Part shown: positions 1-10,557 of the stretch, piece after piece
How the letters are laid out: each line of letters begins with the position of its first letter
Position numbering within the stretch: position 1 is the stretch's first letter
DNA from: Pisaster brevispinus
Taxonomy: Eukaryota; Echinodermata; Asteroidea; Forcipulatida; Asteriidae
DNA length: 64,000 nucleotides
Assembly: GCA_023634235.1 (NCBI GenBank)
Contig: JAMKCF010000049.1
Span: 558,001 to 622,000 of the forward strand
Direction of reading: 5' to 3'
Program-made: the position numbers and the translations under genes
The notes under the pieces: generated by a model
Told to the model about the DNA's origin: nothing
The model's input: only the letters and a program-made list of their open reading frames with translations
The model's database searches: none

Positions 1-1979
1 TTGCTAAGCCCTTGTTATTTGACAATTATTTTACATCAAATATTGTCACTTCTTTTTTCTGTATTCCAAGCATGAAGCATCAATTTAATTAATTGTTATC
101 GCTATCAGTAAACATACATCTTACAGAAATAATAACAGAGTCAGTTATACCTTTACATACATAATTTTGGATTCAATCAGTCTTGAATGGATGCCATTTA
201 GTGAAACATCAGATTGAGACAAAATAGTTACGCAACAATTTGTATCTACCTCAAACAGAGGACAGGCCGTGTCCGAAACGACAAATTTTGCTACAGCTAC
301 CGCTAGATTGCGCGCGTCTGCTTATTTTTATACACTGGCAGACACGCTGATCTAGCTGTAGCTGTAGCTGAAGTCGTCGTTTCGGACACGGCCATGCCGT
401 CAAAAATTTTGTGTAGTTAAACTTTAGGGTATCTTGGGTTTCCTTGCGCATATTTGCCCTCCCCCAACTATGTGAACATAGAAACAAAATAATGTGCATT
501 TGTTTTATTTATTTTTTCACAGGAATCGGGAAAGTGCCAAGGTTTCGGGCAAGACACTCGCGGGTGTATGGGTAAGACACAAATAACAATCTTTATCCCA
601 GATGTAAGCTTAACATCATAACACCCTTTAAATGTTCCCAATGCTGAAACATCTACAGTTTGTTTATTCAACTTTTCGAATTGTTCCCTTTTTATTTTGA
701 AATAATGACTGATTTATTAAATACGCCCACCACGGGCATTTGTTGTATAGCGGGTAACGTACAACCTTCCATATTCTTGTTTTGAAACAATAAACATTAG
801 CACTAATAAGCTAGTTATTTATAAGCACAAATAAAGAATATGAATCTTTCAACAAACTTCAAACGGCGTAGTTCAATATTCCGATTAGTGATTTATCTGA
901 AAGGAACTTCACTAACTGATTAATACAATACCATAAAATTACCTTTACTTATTTCGATTGCAATAATCTAAATAACCACATTTATGAGTTTGCATAAGTT
1001 ATAGCATCCGTTTTATTTAATTTGAATGATATTTTCTAGGGCGGTCGATTGAGGTTGCTCCTTTAGCGTTTAATGCTTAATTATTCACAATAATGTTGTA
1101 TGAGACGTTCACCCAACTCCACAAAGCTGGTAAGCTTAGCTGAAGCAGGGTTCAAATCAATTTCCAATAACTAAAATACAGTAATGTGACCAAGCCCGGT
1201 GTCATATGGGATTTTGATACCAGCAGATAAAAAATAAACCTACAACCCTGGAAACTGACCTCCCCTCCTAGATAGGTGGAATGGTCCAGTTTAGGATTTC
1301 GAGGGCGGTCAACTCACTGTGGGTTTGTAACTGGAGAAAACAATGAAGTACATGAGACCCTGTATAGAAGCACACAAAACTCGTCTTAAAAAAACCTATC
1401 CGAGAAATTGTTTTGTGACATTTTGTAGTGTATTGAAATTTTGAAAATGAAACTAATTGAAAACTGCATAATTGAACTAAAATTCTTTATAATCTAATGG
1501 GTAAGGGTAATAGGCTGGGTTAAGTGGAAAGTTTTTTGTTTTATTTTTGCTTTTTTTCCCCCTACTTTCCGTTTAGCCAGAAAGTGTGCCACATCCTTTT
1601 CCTGTACTGCCTACGTATGTTATACCACAAACACTAAACAAGGACCCAACTTTGTATTTTTTTAACAACCGTTTCCTTGTGAAAGTTGAATTCAGTCCAC
1701 AGCCAGACAATCTAATTTGTATTACATAGGAACGACTAAGTGTACAAAAAAAGTCATGAATATAAAACCGCTTTTCAGTGTAATTGTTTTCATATATTAT
1801 TATTTGAACTCTTGGTTGGAAAATCCTGGTTTAAATTCAATATTTGGTAGTATATTTAAATTTACAGGTGGGAAAGGAACGCTATAATCTAAAAATATAA
1901 TGAATAAACGATGAGTGCTTTTTAGACAGCTTCATATAATCAAAATAGACTTTTTACAAATAGTTTTGGCTTTGGTTTT
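1..1979. other. Intergenic, AT-rich
   Basis: Apart from the small inverted-repeat element at 265-393, I find no supported gene here. The open frames are short, lack recognisable domains and sit in AT-rich sequence. Around 1145-1160 there is a B-box-like stretch (GGTTCAAATC) that could be a worn SINE end, but no matching A box is convincing. Confidence 0.5.
265..393. mobile_element. Short MITE with terminal inverted repeats
   Basis: The left end GGCCGTGTCCGAAACGAC (265-282) is the exact reverse complement of the right end at 376-393. The similarity continues inward through a CTACAGCTA-rich arm, making a 129-bp imperfect palindrome. There is no coding capacity, so it is a non-autonomous DNA-transposon derivative or a foldback element. 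The superfamily is not assigned because target-site duplications are unclear. Confidence 0.6.
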
Positions 1980-3183
1980 TAGCTCTTAAAGCTTTGCGAC
2001 ATAAAGGCAAGAGTCTGCACTATATCTTGGTATATAACGGCACAGTATACGTCACCTACATTCTATTGAGCTTTTAGAGGATATAGCATTTTAGCTTACT
2101 TATAAAACAGTTCAATTATCTAAAGGGAGGGTATACCTTTGGTAATTACTCCAAAAACTAACGGCCATAAGAACTTACTTGGTAAGAAGCACTGCAGCTG
2201 TTGATAATGTGTAACATTTTCAGAAACAATTCCCTTCAAAGGAATGTGGTTTTAGAGAAAATGATTCAAGACCATTTCAATCTGAGAAACGTTTCTGCAT
2301 AAAAAGTTTATTTGATTGTGCAATCCAATTACATTCCAATTAGTTCTGAGTACTGGTCTTTGTCTTTACAAAGCAAACGGCGATAAATTACTGTTTGCAG
2401 AAAACCTGAAATTTGCACCAAGTAGAGGTGTGGATTGGCAATGGCTAGGACTGACACTGGTGTGTCACTTAAAGCACAGCAAGTTTATTAATTAAAACGT
2501 TTCATACATCAAGTTGGTAAATTTGGTACCAATTGTGCTTAAAAAATCACGAATGCTGGTTTTACAAGGAAAAAAACATACAGTTCTATTTTTTACTCAC
2601 GTTTTTTTTCCAAGTTTAAGTTTCATCAAAATTTAAATACACATAATATGATCAAACATTTCTTTTGCTAGTTATGCTAGTTGGGTGAAACATTTTTAGA
2701 AACCTGTTTTTACATACAAATGTGAAGACTGAATCAAATTATTTAACAAATAATTACAACTTATAACAATGAGAAATTTATCAGCTGTGTTAGTACTAAA
2801 AGTGAAAACTTCATTTCACTACTAATTTCAACTGTTCATTTAATTGGTTTTTCAAGTTGTTTTTTAAATTGCTTTCATTGACAGATATCAGTGCAATGCA
2901 TAATTAAGTATACTTGTTTCTCTATATTTTTTCCCGGTTTCTATTAATTGAAAGAAAAGAGACAACTGTTTAAAACAAAGCGCATTCTCTGACATTATCC
3001 CTAATAGTAACCCTAAACACTTTCAAGCTAAACGTGTCACAGACTAAACATGCCACGAGGTAAACATGTCAAAGAAATGCAGAATCTATACATTTTGAGA
3101 GCTAAACAAGATTCAAAAGTGGGTAGAAGCGAGGTGCTTAGCTATGTGTTTATGTTTGAAACAGTACTTTACCGTGTAGAGGG
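1980..3183. repeat. 3' flank of receptor unit A (direct duplicate of 6580-7815)
   Basis: This 1.2 kb lies just downstream of the first receptor gene in its transcription sense. It matches 6580-7815 along most of its length; shared landmarks are GGTATATAACGGCACAG versus GGTATATAATGGGCACAG and the GGGAGGGTATACCTTT block. The similarity shows that the duplicated unit includes more than 1 kb beyond the stop codon. A minus-strand AATAAA hexamer lies at 2483-2488, about 0.7 kb past the stop, and is only a possible polyadenylation signal. Confidence 0.75.
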
Positions 3184-3199
3184 CGCTAGTCATCACAGG

Positions 3200-4657
3200 T
3201 TAAGGTACGTTACTGTAGAGAGTTTCTAGGCCTCTCTGTGCATCCGAACGTGGAATTAGATACGGTGAAGGTTCAGAGGTTTCTCCGTCATCTCGTGTGA
3301 GTTCGGTATATGTCAAGTCTGCCATGGCAACGGAACACTCCTGATGCCTGTCAGGTGATGTTATCACAAGACCGTCAGACAGTTTTGGGCGTGGTTCATC
3401 CCTCTGTCGTTTATTCTTTACGATGTAGCATCCAATGAGAGCAGCGGCTGTAACCAGAAAGACAAGGCCTTCAACAGCGCCCCCTATAATGACAGCTGTA
3501 CCAGACCATTGCCAGTATTTCTCCTCGCAGACGTCACAAGGAGTTGGATACGATTCGATGGTTGAAAGAACGTGGGATTTATCACTAGACTCTGACGAAT
3601 GATGATCTGACCCGGCTTCAAGCAGAGGCAAGATGAATAACAGTGAATCATTGACGCTTGAAATTGTTGTACTGCCTTGAAATGCAATGCATCTGATCTT
3701 AGAATTGTTGAATTCTCCAAAGGTTACGTCGATAATCTGAAGAGTTTGTCCATTTTGGTTAAGTTTAAACCGACCATCCAGGTTCTGCACCGTGTCTCGG
3801 TTAACCTTTATTTTGCCTTTGTCAACCAGGAACACGCGCCATTCATACCTATCTGCTATCTGTTGTGGTGTAGACTTCAAGTCACACGTGAATGTCGTGT
3901 TCTGGTGTTCAAGTAGCGTCAAATGAGAGGGTGAGATTGAGACAGTCGTTGGTATCTGAAGAGGCGTAATGGAGCAATTTGGACCATTAAGGTGGGGACC
4001 AGCTACACATGTAAACTCTCTCATATTGTAAGACTCAATAAACTCACGCTCAACTGCGTAAGTCTCTCCTGGATTGACTTCTGTTTTATCTTCAATTTGG
4101 ATGAGGCCGCTTGATGTGGATTCGAACCAGGTCAACAGGCTCGGGGGATCGCGTTCTGAGAGAGTGCAATTAAACGAGATAGTTGCACTGATTCTAGGTT
4201 GTACAGGTTCAAAGTCACAGTTCGGTATGAATTGGGGGAGAGGTGGATTAACTGTCAGTAAAGCCTTCTCACTGATAAGATGCCCATTATTATACATTAA
4301 ACACCAGTATGTTCCAGTGTCTTCTAGCTGAACGTTACGGATGTGCAGATGATAGCGGTTACTAATCAACTCAACTGCAATACTATTAGGCCTACGTCTT
4401 GCAAAGCTCGGTGTAACGGTGGAACAAGCAGAAATTCTCTCGATAGGAGAATCTTGATCTTTTCTCCGTTTCCAACTGAATATGAAGCTATCGCAGGTTC
4501 TTAAATAGGTCGACCCACAAGTCAATGTTACATTTCTCCCCTCGGTGACTGTAACATTCTGTGGGTCCAAATTGAAAAGCTGAGAACCTGTCTCACAGAG
4601 CAGCGGCAGCGTAGCAGAGACAATGCTAACAAACATGTACACTCTTGTAATCTTCAT
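3200..4657 (-). CDS. Ig-superfamily membrane receptor A with ITIM and ITSM-like tail
   Basis: This single-exon ORF of 485 aa encodes a predicted type I surface receptor. A signal peptide covers about residues 1-25. Ig domain 1 is V-like (Cys47-Cys119, Trp62, DTGTYWC at 113-119) with an extra Cys55/Cys78 pair reminiscent of CD300/pIgR-type domains. Domain 2 has Cys164-Cys217 and Trp177, with outer Cys147/Cys228. Domain 3 has Cys258-Cys323 and Trp273. Several N-glycosylation sequons are present. A stalk carries Cys374 and Cys377. The membrane helix (387-413) contains an acidic Glu396 and is followed by KNKRQR. The tail has ITIM LTYTEL (Tyr450), SPYLIP (Tyr466) and TLYSNV (Tyr481, ITSM-like and also YxN). 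The ATG has A at -3. By analogy it would recruit SH2 phosphatases or adaptors; the ligand is unknown and orthology to any vertebrate receptor is not claimed. Confidence 0.82.
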   Translation of the reverse strand: MKITRVYMFVSIVSATLPLLCETGSQLFNLDPQNVTVTEGRNVTLTCGSTYLRTCDSFIFSWKRRKDQDSPIERISACSTVTPSFARRRPNSIAVELISNRYHLHIRNVQLEDTGTYWCLMYNNGHLISEKALLTVNPPLPQFIPNCDFEPVQPRISATISFNCTLSERDPPSLLTWFESTSSGLIQIEDKTEVNPGETYAVEREFIESYNMREFTCVAGPHLNGPNCSITPLQIPTTVSISPSHLTLLEHQNTTFTCDLKSTPQQIADRYEWRVFLVDKGKIKVNRDTVQNLDGRFKLNQNGQTLQIIDVTFGEFNNSKIRCIAFQGSTTISSVNDSLLFILPLLEAGSDHHSSESSDKSHVLSTIESYPTPCDVCEEKYWQWSGTAVIIGGAVEGLVFLVTAAALIGCYIVKNKRQRDEPRPKLSDGLVITSPDRHQECSVAMADLTYTELTRDDGETSEPSPYLIPRSDAQRGLETLYSNVP

Positions 4658-6191
4658 AATTATTTACACGTGTGGTAAGGTTAAAAACTCAGCAATGTCT
4701 TCTGAACCGGTATGTAGACACAAGGCTGTAATGCTGCATCAGAAATCGTTCCATAACATTACTATGTGACTCATCGATCTAATGATGATCTAGTTGGCAC
4801 TACATTATTACACTGGGAAAAACACAGTTACATCATTGCATTTATAATATACATTTTAGACCGCATTCTTCTTTCAATATGAACATTTCCTGTTTATTCC
4901 CTAAACACAATGATATCACTTCTTCAGTACGTACGGATGTCAATCAACAATGTGGGAAATGGTTGTCTTGCTTGACAGGGCAATGTCAACAATTAACATC
5001 TATTTGGGGGTTTTGGCTGTTATTAGACAGGAATCTTGGTTGGTGTTGTCGTGACTTCATGTTTTCACTGAGTTGCTTCCTTGTTTTGTAAAGAATCTTT
5101 AATTTTTTTAAAGAAATATTGGTTTAAAGATTCAAGATATTTTGCATATTACTTCCTTGTCCAACCAATGTCTGGGCAATATTAAAAAGTCAATTGTTCC
5201 CTGTTCAAAAAAGAGGATTTTGTTTTGAGATGGTATTTCAAAGGGTTTTCTCCAATCCATGAATATTAAGTAACAAGGGTCGAATGAGTTGGCCATTCTG
5301 TTTACTAAGTTTTGAACTGGTCAGGCAAGTCGGTTTTAAACGAGTGTGATATGAAACAGGGTTACAATCACCAAGCCTCAGTTATTGGCTCTGTGGACGT
5401 ATCGTTTCAAGAATGGTGTAATGGTCTTGAGTGCTTGATTCTCGTACTGTGCAGTCGCTCTCATCCGAGCAAACTCAGTCACCGTGTATAACAAAAAGCA
5501 GGGCACCTCGGTGGGATTTGAACCTACAACGTTCTGAATTCTTATATAGAGTAAATTTCAAAACGATAACACCAACGAGCTTGCCAAAGAGACCACAACA
5601 TATCTTGGATGTTCATAGCACAACCAACATCAAGGACACTTTTTAAAAAAATATGTTTTTAGTAAAAATATTTTGTTCAGCATACTTATGAAATTGTTGA
5701 ATCATTTGACATATTTGCTGAATCTGGTAGGACTAGGAATGTTTCTGATAGAACAGGTGTTTACGGTGAGACATCAATCCATAGGAAGGAAATTACTATT
5801 TTCAAGTATTGCTGGGCAAAGATTCATAACTAGACCTACCGGCCAAACGTCTGTCTTAAATTAGTCGTAATTACAACATAAGATTATATGCATAATACGC
5901 ATATATGCAAAACAACTTTTGATTTCGCATTAAGAGTTACTTTAGAAATATTGGAAAAAAAAGAACTATAAATTTAAGGTTTTTGAGAGGAAGAAATTTT
6001 TACTTTTACTGAGGCAACTTTTTAGTCATATCAGAAGGTTTGGATTTGTTGCTGCCGTTCGTATGTTTAATCTGTTAACTTGCAGTAACTACACATGCAT
6101 TCCAACAGGGTTTTAATGGTATTTTTGTCTACCTTGCGTATGAAAAAGGTTTTTTAGGATTTTTACTGTTGAAACTCGAACCACATCCGAG
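4658..6191. other. 5' flank of receptor A, including about 345 bp absent from the copy
   Basis: This is the upstream side of receptor A and should contain its promoter and any 5' exon. From about 5038 onward it aligns with 9335-9900 upstream of receptor B (shared GTCGTGACTTCA and the CTAAGCCTCAGT block). The stretch 4693-5037 has no counterpart there: receptor B's start is only about 50 bp from the shared block. I cannot tell an insertion here from a deletion there. No TATA box or initiator is convincing. Confidence 0.6.
5430..5605 (-). mobile_element. tRNA-derived SINE
   Basis: On the minus strand there is an A-box-like TTGGCAAGCTCGTTGG followed by a clear B box, GGTTCAAATCC, whose plus-strand complement is at 5513-5523. 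This is the internal Pol III promoter layout of a tRNA-derived SINE. A more degraded counterpart lies at about 6500-6580, so the insertion predates the local duplication. Tail and target-site duplications are not clear. Confidence 0.5.
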
Positions 6192-6350
6192 TAGGAGGGC
6201 GCTGGTCATCACAGGCTAAGGTATGTTACTGATGTAGATAGTTTTGTGGTATCCCCCCACCCCCCGTGCATCCGAACGTAGATTTTGATTTGAGGAAGGA
6301 TCAGAAGTTTTTCGTTATCTCGCGTGAGTTCGGTAAAGTTCAAATAAGTG
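6192..6350 (-). pseudogene. Receptor remnant: tail-only fragment 1
   Basis: The plus strand matches the 3' ends of both receptor genes, from AGGGCGCTGGTCATCACAGG through the complement of ACCGAACTCAC. Read on the minus strand it aligns with the cytoplasmic tail, but the ITIM tyrosine codon TAT is TTT (Phe). A one-base loss a few codons later breaks the frame and the spacer has expanded into C-rich sequence. Immediately beyond (6350-6580) comes sequence that in the intact units lies far upstream of the gene. The body of a former receptor gene has therefore been deleted, leaving only the last exon portion. Confidence 0.75.
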
Positions 6351-6579
6351 AATTAAATGACTGGTCTATAGGAAGCAAGGCTAGGAGGACTAAGCCTCGG
6401 CTGTTGGATTTCAGGGTTTTTAGTTTGAAGAAAGGTGTAATGGTCTTGCGTGTTTTTACTTGTACTGCGCAATCGCTCTTGTCAAAACAAACTCAATCAC
6501 TGTGTATAAATCGGTGGGGTTCAACCACAACTTTGTGCACTTCAGAGAAAATTTTGAAACGATACAACAACCGAGCTCA

Positions 6580-7815
6580 TCAAAGGGGAAGAGTCTGCAA
6601 TATATATTGGTATATAATGGGCACAGCATACATCACCTACATTGTATTGAGTTTTTAGAGAATATAGCAATTTAGCTTACTTATAAAACAGTTGATTAGG
6701 CTAATTTAAAGGGAGGGTATACCTTTAGTAATTACTCCAAAAACTAATGGCCATAAGAACTTTCTTGGTAAGAAGCACTGCAGCTGTTGATACTGTACAA
6801 CATGTTCAGTAACAATTCCCTTCAAAGGAATGTAGATTTAGAGAGAATAATTCAAGTACATTGCAATCTGAGAAACGTTTCTGCTTAAACAGTTTCTGCA
6901 TAAAAAAGTTTCTTTGATTGTGCAATCCAACTACGTTCCAATTAGTTATAAGTACTGGTCTTAGTCATTAAAAAACATACGGCGATAAATTACTTTGTAG
7001 AAAGCCTAAAGTTTGCACCAAGTACAGAAGACGATTCACAGTGGCTAGTGCTGACACTGGTGTGTCACTTTAAAAACATGGCCATTTCTACATTTTATAC
7101 ATCAAGTTGGTATATATTGGTACCAACTGTGCTTAAAAAATCATGAACGCTGGTTTTGCTAGGAAGAAACCATACAGATCTGCTTTTACTCAGGTTTTTT
7201 TTTGAAGTTTAAATTTCATCAAAATGTAGACACACAACAAGTATTCCTTTTGCCAGTTTTGCTAGTTGGGTGAAACATTTTTTTAAAACCTGTTTTCACC
7301 TAAAAATGTGATGACGGAATCAAACAAACCAATAAATAACTACAACTTATAACAATGAGAAAATTGTCAGTGGCGTTTAAACTACAAGTGAAAACTTGCA
7401 GTTGATATTTGACTACACTTCACAAATAAATTCAACTGCTCATTTAACTTTGTTTGTTTGTTTTTTAAATAAAGTGACAGACGTCAAAGAAATGCACATG
7501 TGTATTTGTGTTTTCAACATTTTCCCTGTTTCTATTAATTGAAAGAAAAGAGACAACTGTTTAATAAAAGCCAAGCGCATTCTCTGACATTATCCCTTTA
7601 GCGTCATGCAGTCTAAACATGTTTACCACGATCTAGTAACCCTAAACACTTTCAAAGCTAATCATGTCACAGACTAAGCATGTCTCGAGGTAAACATGTC
7701 AAAGAAATACAGAATCTTTACATTTTGAGAGCTTAACAAGTTCCAAAAGCGGGTAGAAGCGAGAAGCTTAGAAATGTGTTTAAGATCGAAATGCTACCTT
7801 TACAGTGTAGAGGGC
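6580..7815. repeat. 3' flank of receptor unit B (direct duplicate of 1980-3183)
   Basis: This is colinear with 1980-3183 at an offset of about 4.58-4.63 kb, with small indels and scattered substitutions. It runs into the shared GAGGGCGCTAGTCATCACAGG just after the receptor B stop codon. No coding potential of its own is seen. Confidence 0.75.
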
Positions 7816-7830
7816 GCTAGTCATCACAGG

Positions 7831-9285
7831 CTAAGGTACATTACTGTAGAGAGTTTCTTGGCCTCTATGTGCATCCGAAAATAGACTTTGATATGGTGAA
7901 GGTTCAGAGGTTTCTCCGTCATCTCGTGTGAGTTCGGTATATGTCAAGTCTGCCATGGCAACGGAGCAACCCTGATGCCTGTCAGGTGATGTTCTCACAA
8001 GACCATCAGACAGTTTTGGGCGTGGTTCTTCCCTCTGTCGTTTATTCTTTACGATGTAGCATCCAATGAGAGCAGCGGCTGTAACCAGAAAGACAAGGCC
8101 TCCAACAGCGCCCCCTATAATGACAGCTGTACGAGACCAGTGGCAGTATATCGCCTCACCGGACAAGACGCACACGTCACAAGGCATGCAAGGAGTCGGG
8201 TACGATTCGATGGTTGGAAGAAGGTGTGGTTTATCACTAGACTCTGACGAATGATGATCTGACCCGGCTTCAAGCAGAGGCAAGATGAATAACAGTGAAT
8301 CATTGACACTTGAAATTGTTGTACTGCCTTGAAATGCAATGCATCTGATCTTAGAATTGTTGAATTCTCCAGGAGTTACGTCGATAATCTGAAGAGTTTG
8401 TCCATTTTGGTCAAGTTTAAACCGACCATCGAGGTTCTGCACCGTGTCTCGGTTAACCTTTACAATGCCTTTGTCAACCAGGAACACGCGCCATTCATAC
8501 CTATCTGCTATCTGTTGCGGTGTAGACTTCAAGTCACACGTGAATGTCGCGTTCTGGTGTTCAAGTAGCGTCAGGTGAGAGGGTGAGATTGAGACAGTCG
8601 TTGGTATCTGAAGAGGTGTAATGGAGCAATTTGGACCATTAAGGTGGGGACCAGCTACACATGTAAACTCTCTCATAATGTCTGACTCGGTCAACTCTCG
8701 CGAAACTGTATATGTCTCACCTGGATTGACTTCTGTTTTATCTTCAATCTGGATAAGACCGCTTGATGTGGATTCGAACCAGTTCAACAGGCTCGGAGGG
8801 TCGCGTTCTGAGAGGGTGCATTTAAACGAGACGGTTTCACCGACTCTTGGTCGACTTGGATAAATGTTACAAGAAGGTTTATACTCGGGGAGAAGTGGAT
8901 TAACTGTCAATAAAGCTGTCTCACTGCTGTGATCGAGATGCCCATTTGTTTCAATCATATTACACCAATAAATCCCACTGTCATCTCGTTGGACGTTATA
9001 GATTTGCAGGTGATAGCGTTCACTGACCTGCTCAACAACAATACCGCTACGTCCTGCAAAGTTTAATTTTAGACGGGAACAGACAGAAATTTGCTCGATG
9101 TCAGAATGTTGATTGAGTTTTCTCTGCCAACTGAATTGATAATACGTACAGGTTGTTAAATACACCGATCTACAAGTGAGTGTTACATTACTCCCCTCCG
9201 TGACTGTAACATTCTGTGGGTTCAAGTTGAAATACTGAATTTCTGCCTTACAGATCAACGCGGTCAAGACAATGCTCATAAACAT
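7831..9285 (-). CDS. Ig-superfamily membrane receptor B with two ITIMs and an ITSM-like motif
   Basis: This intronless ORF encodes 484 aa starting at the ATG at 9283-9285 (A at -3). The open frame reaches 9291 only through a TTG codon, which I do not use. The architecture equals receptor A: signal peptide; V-like domain 1 (Cys38-Cys108, Trp53, DSGIYWC at 102-108, extra Cys46/Cys69); domain 2 (Cys156-Cys209, Trp169); domain 3 (Cys250-Cys315, Trp265); stalk with four cysteines (366, 369, 372, 381) against two in A; membrane helix 386-412 without the Glu of A; and tail with LTYTEL (Tyr449), SPYQSL (Tyr465, full ITIM consensus) and TLYSNV (Tyr480). Domain 1 differs widely from A. From SERDPPSLL onward, through domain 3 and most of the tail, only scattered substitutions are seen. 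It is probably an inhibitory-type receptor; the ligand is unknown. Confidence 0.82.
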   Translation of the reverse strand: MFMSIVLTALICKAEIQYFNLNPQNVTVTEGSNVTLTCRSVYLTTCTYYQFSWQRKLNQHSDIEQISVCSRLKLNFAGRSGIVVEQVSERYHLQIYNVQRDDSGIYWCNMIETNGHLDHSSETALLTVNPLLPEYKPSCNIYPSRPRVGETVSFKCTLSERDPPSLLNWFESTSSGLIQIEDKTEVNPGETYTVSRELTESDIMREFTCVAGPHLNGPNCSITPLQIPTTVSISPSHLTLLEHQNATFTCDLKSTPQQIADRYEWRVFLVDKGIVKVNRDTVQNLDGRFKLDQNGQTLQIIDVTPGEFNNSKIRCIAFQGSTTISSVNDSLLFILPLLEAGSDHHSSESSDKPHLLPTIESYPTPCMPCDVCVLSGEAIYCHWSRTAVIIGGAVGGLVFLVTAAALIGCYIVKNKRQREEPRPKLSDGLVRTSPDRHQGCSVAMADLTYTELTRDDGETSEPSPYQSLFSDAHRGQETLYSNVP

Positions 9286-9904
9286 AGTCAAACGCTAACA
9301 ACTTTTTTTTTATTTATCTTTTGAGGGAAAACTCAGTTGTTTTTGTCGTGACTTCAGGTTTTTACAGCGTCCCTTCCTTGTTTTTAACGCCTTTGTAACT
9401 GTTTTGATGTGAAGTTGGATTTAAGTATCAAACTGTTTTTGCGCATAACTTCCTTGTTTTAACCGATGTCTAGGGAAAATTAAAGGGTCAACTGTGTTAT
9501 TCTAAAAAGAGAGGTTTTTTTTTCCGTTTTTATTTTCAAATGAGTTTTGAACTATGAGTTCGTTACAAGGGTTGTGATTACGTTACAAGGGTTTGATGAT
9601 TTTGAAATTGTGTTAAAAAGGTCAGATAAGTGGTTTAAATGACAGGTCTAGGAAGCAGGGCTACACTGACTAAGCCTCAGTACTTGGCTTTCTGGGATTT
9701 TAGTTAAAGATTTTGTGTAATGGTCTAAATGTTAAGATTTTCGAGAGTCTGAAAATTTACTTCACTACAAAAAATGTTAGTCATATCAGAACGTTTGGCT
9801 TTTTGACTGTCGTTCTTACACTGTTAACTTGCGGTATCTACACATGCATTCAAAGATCATGCTGTTTTGTTCGAAGGGATTACTACTTTTGCAAACCGAA
9901 CTGG
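9286..9904. other. 5' flank of receptor B
   Basis: The sequence from about 9335 matches 5038 onward upstream of receptor A, and 9770-9900 matches 6015-6190 (shared TTAGTCATATCAGAA and CTACACATGCATTC). It should contain the receptor B promoter, but no core element stands out. Confidence 0.6.
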
Positions 9905-10030
9905 ACTTTAGAGGGCGCATGTCAGCACAGGCTAAATACATTATAGTAAATCGTTTCATATCCTCTCTGTGTATTCGAACATAGATTGTGGTATGGGTAA
10001 GGTTCAGAGGTTTCTCCGGTCTTACTCTTC
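9905..10030 (-). pseudogene. Receptor remnant: tail-only fragment 2
   Basis: This is a minus-strand match to the last 35 or so codons of the receptor tail. The readable part runs ETSEPYPYHNLCSN and ends in TIYYNV, so the ITSM-like motif is conserved in form. The spacer differs and carries extra tyrosines. The ITIM region is lost by divergence or frameshift near 10020, and the stop codon is shifted. It lies about 0.6 kb upstream of receptor B, as fragment 1 lies about 1.5 kb upstream of receptor A. It is probably the tail of another deleted array member. Confidence 0.65.
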
Positions 10031-10557
10031 AAGCTAAGTTGAGTTTGTAAACAAACCTCATTGACCATTATATTATAATTTTCATTGCACATCTAAACGG
10101 GTGCAGTAGCTGAGAAGCAAGGAAACATCCATACTTACACTTATCAAAATCTTTTTTTTTTACGATCTTGTTAAAGCTATTTTCTTGTCTAGCAGTCCTC
10201 AGGTATCAATCATGAAAATGAACAATTTTGAAAAGCATTTTTTTATTTTTTATTTATCATTCCAACTCGGGAGACAAGCATAAACAAAGGCGTTGGGACA
10301 AAGCCTTTACACAGCTGAACAGGCTGAATGAAGACTCTCAGACAAGTGATAAATTTTCCTGTATGTTTGTGTTGATATGTGCAAAGACTTTACACCAAAA
10401 AATAACATGAACATATTTGATTTAAAAAATGGTTTCTATATTCACAATAGAGTGGTTTTGTGCTCTCATCTAGAATAGATGTGTCACTGCAGGGTTTTGA
10501 ACTGTTCCTTCAATACTTTTGTATAACTTGTTAAATTGATTTTACTGAGACAGACCC
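10031..10557. other. Intergenic, no supported feature
   Basis: There is no similarity to the receptor units beyond 10030. Short open frames only, with no domain recognised. Confidence 0.5.

Noticed and set aside
3484..4331. Open frames antisense or out of frame to receptor A (78, 79 and 85 aa), with similar ones over receptor B
   Set aside because: They duplicate because the genes duplicate, show no domains, and are shadows of the receptor coding frame.
3200..4657. Receptors as processed retrocopies
   Set aside because: No poly-A tail or target duplication borders either gene, and the copies share kilobases of flank, so segmental tandem duplication explains the pair. The origin of the ancestral intronless form remains open.
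9286..9291. Receptor B start at a TTG codon (9289-9291)
   Set aside because: A eukaryotic gene should use the ATG at 9283-9285, which has A at -3 and still leaves a good signal peptide.
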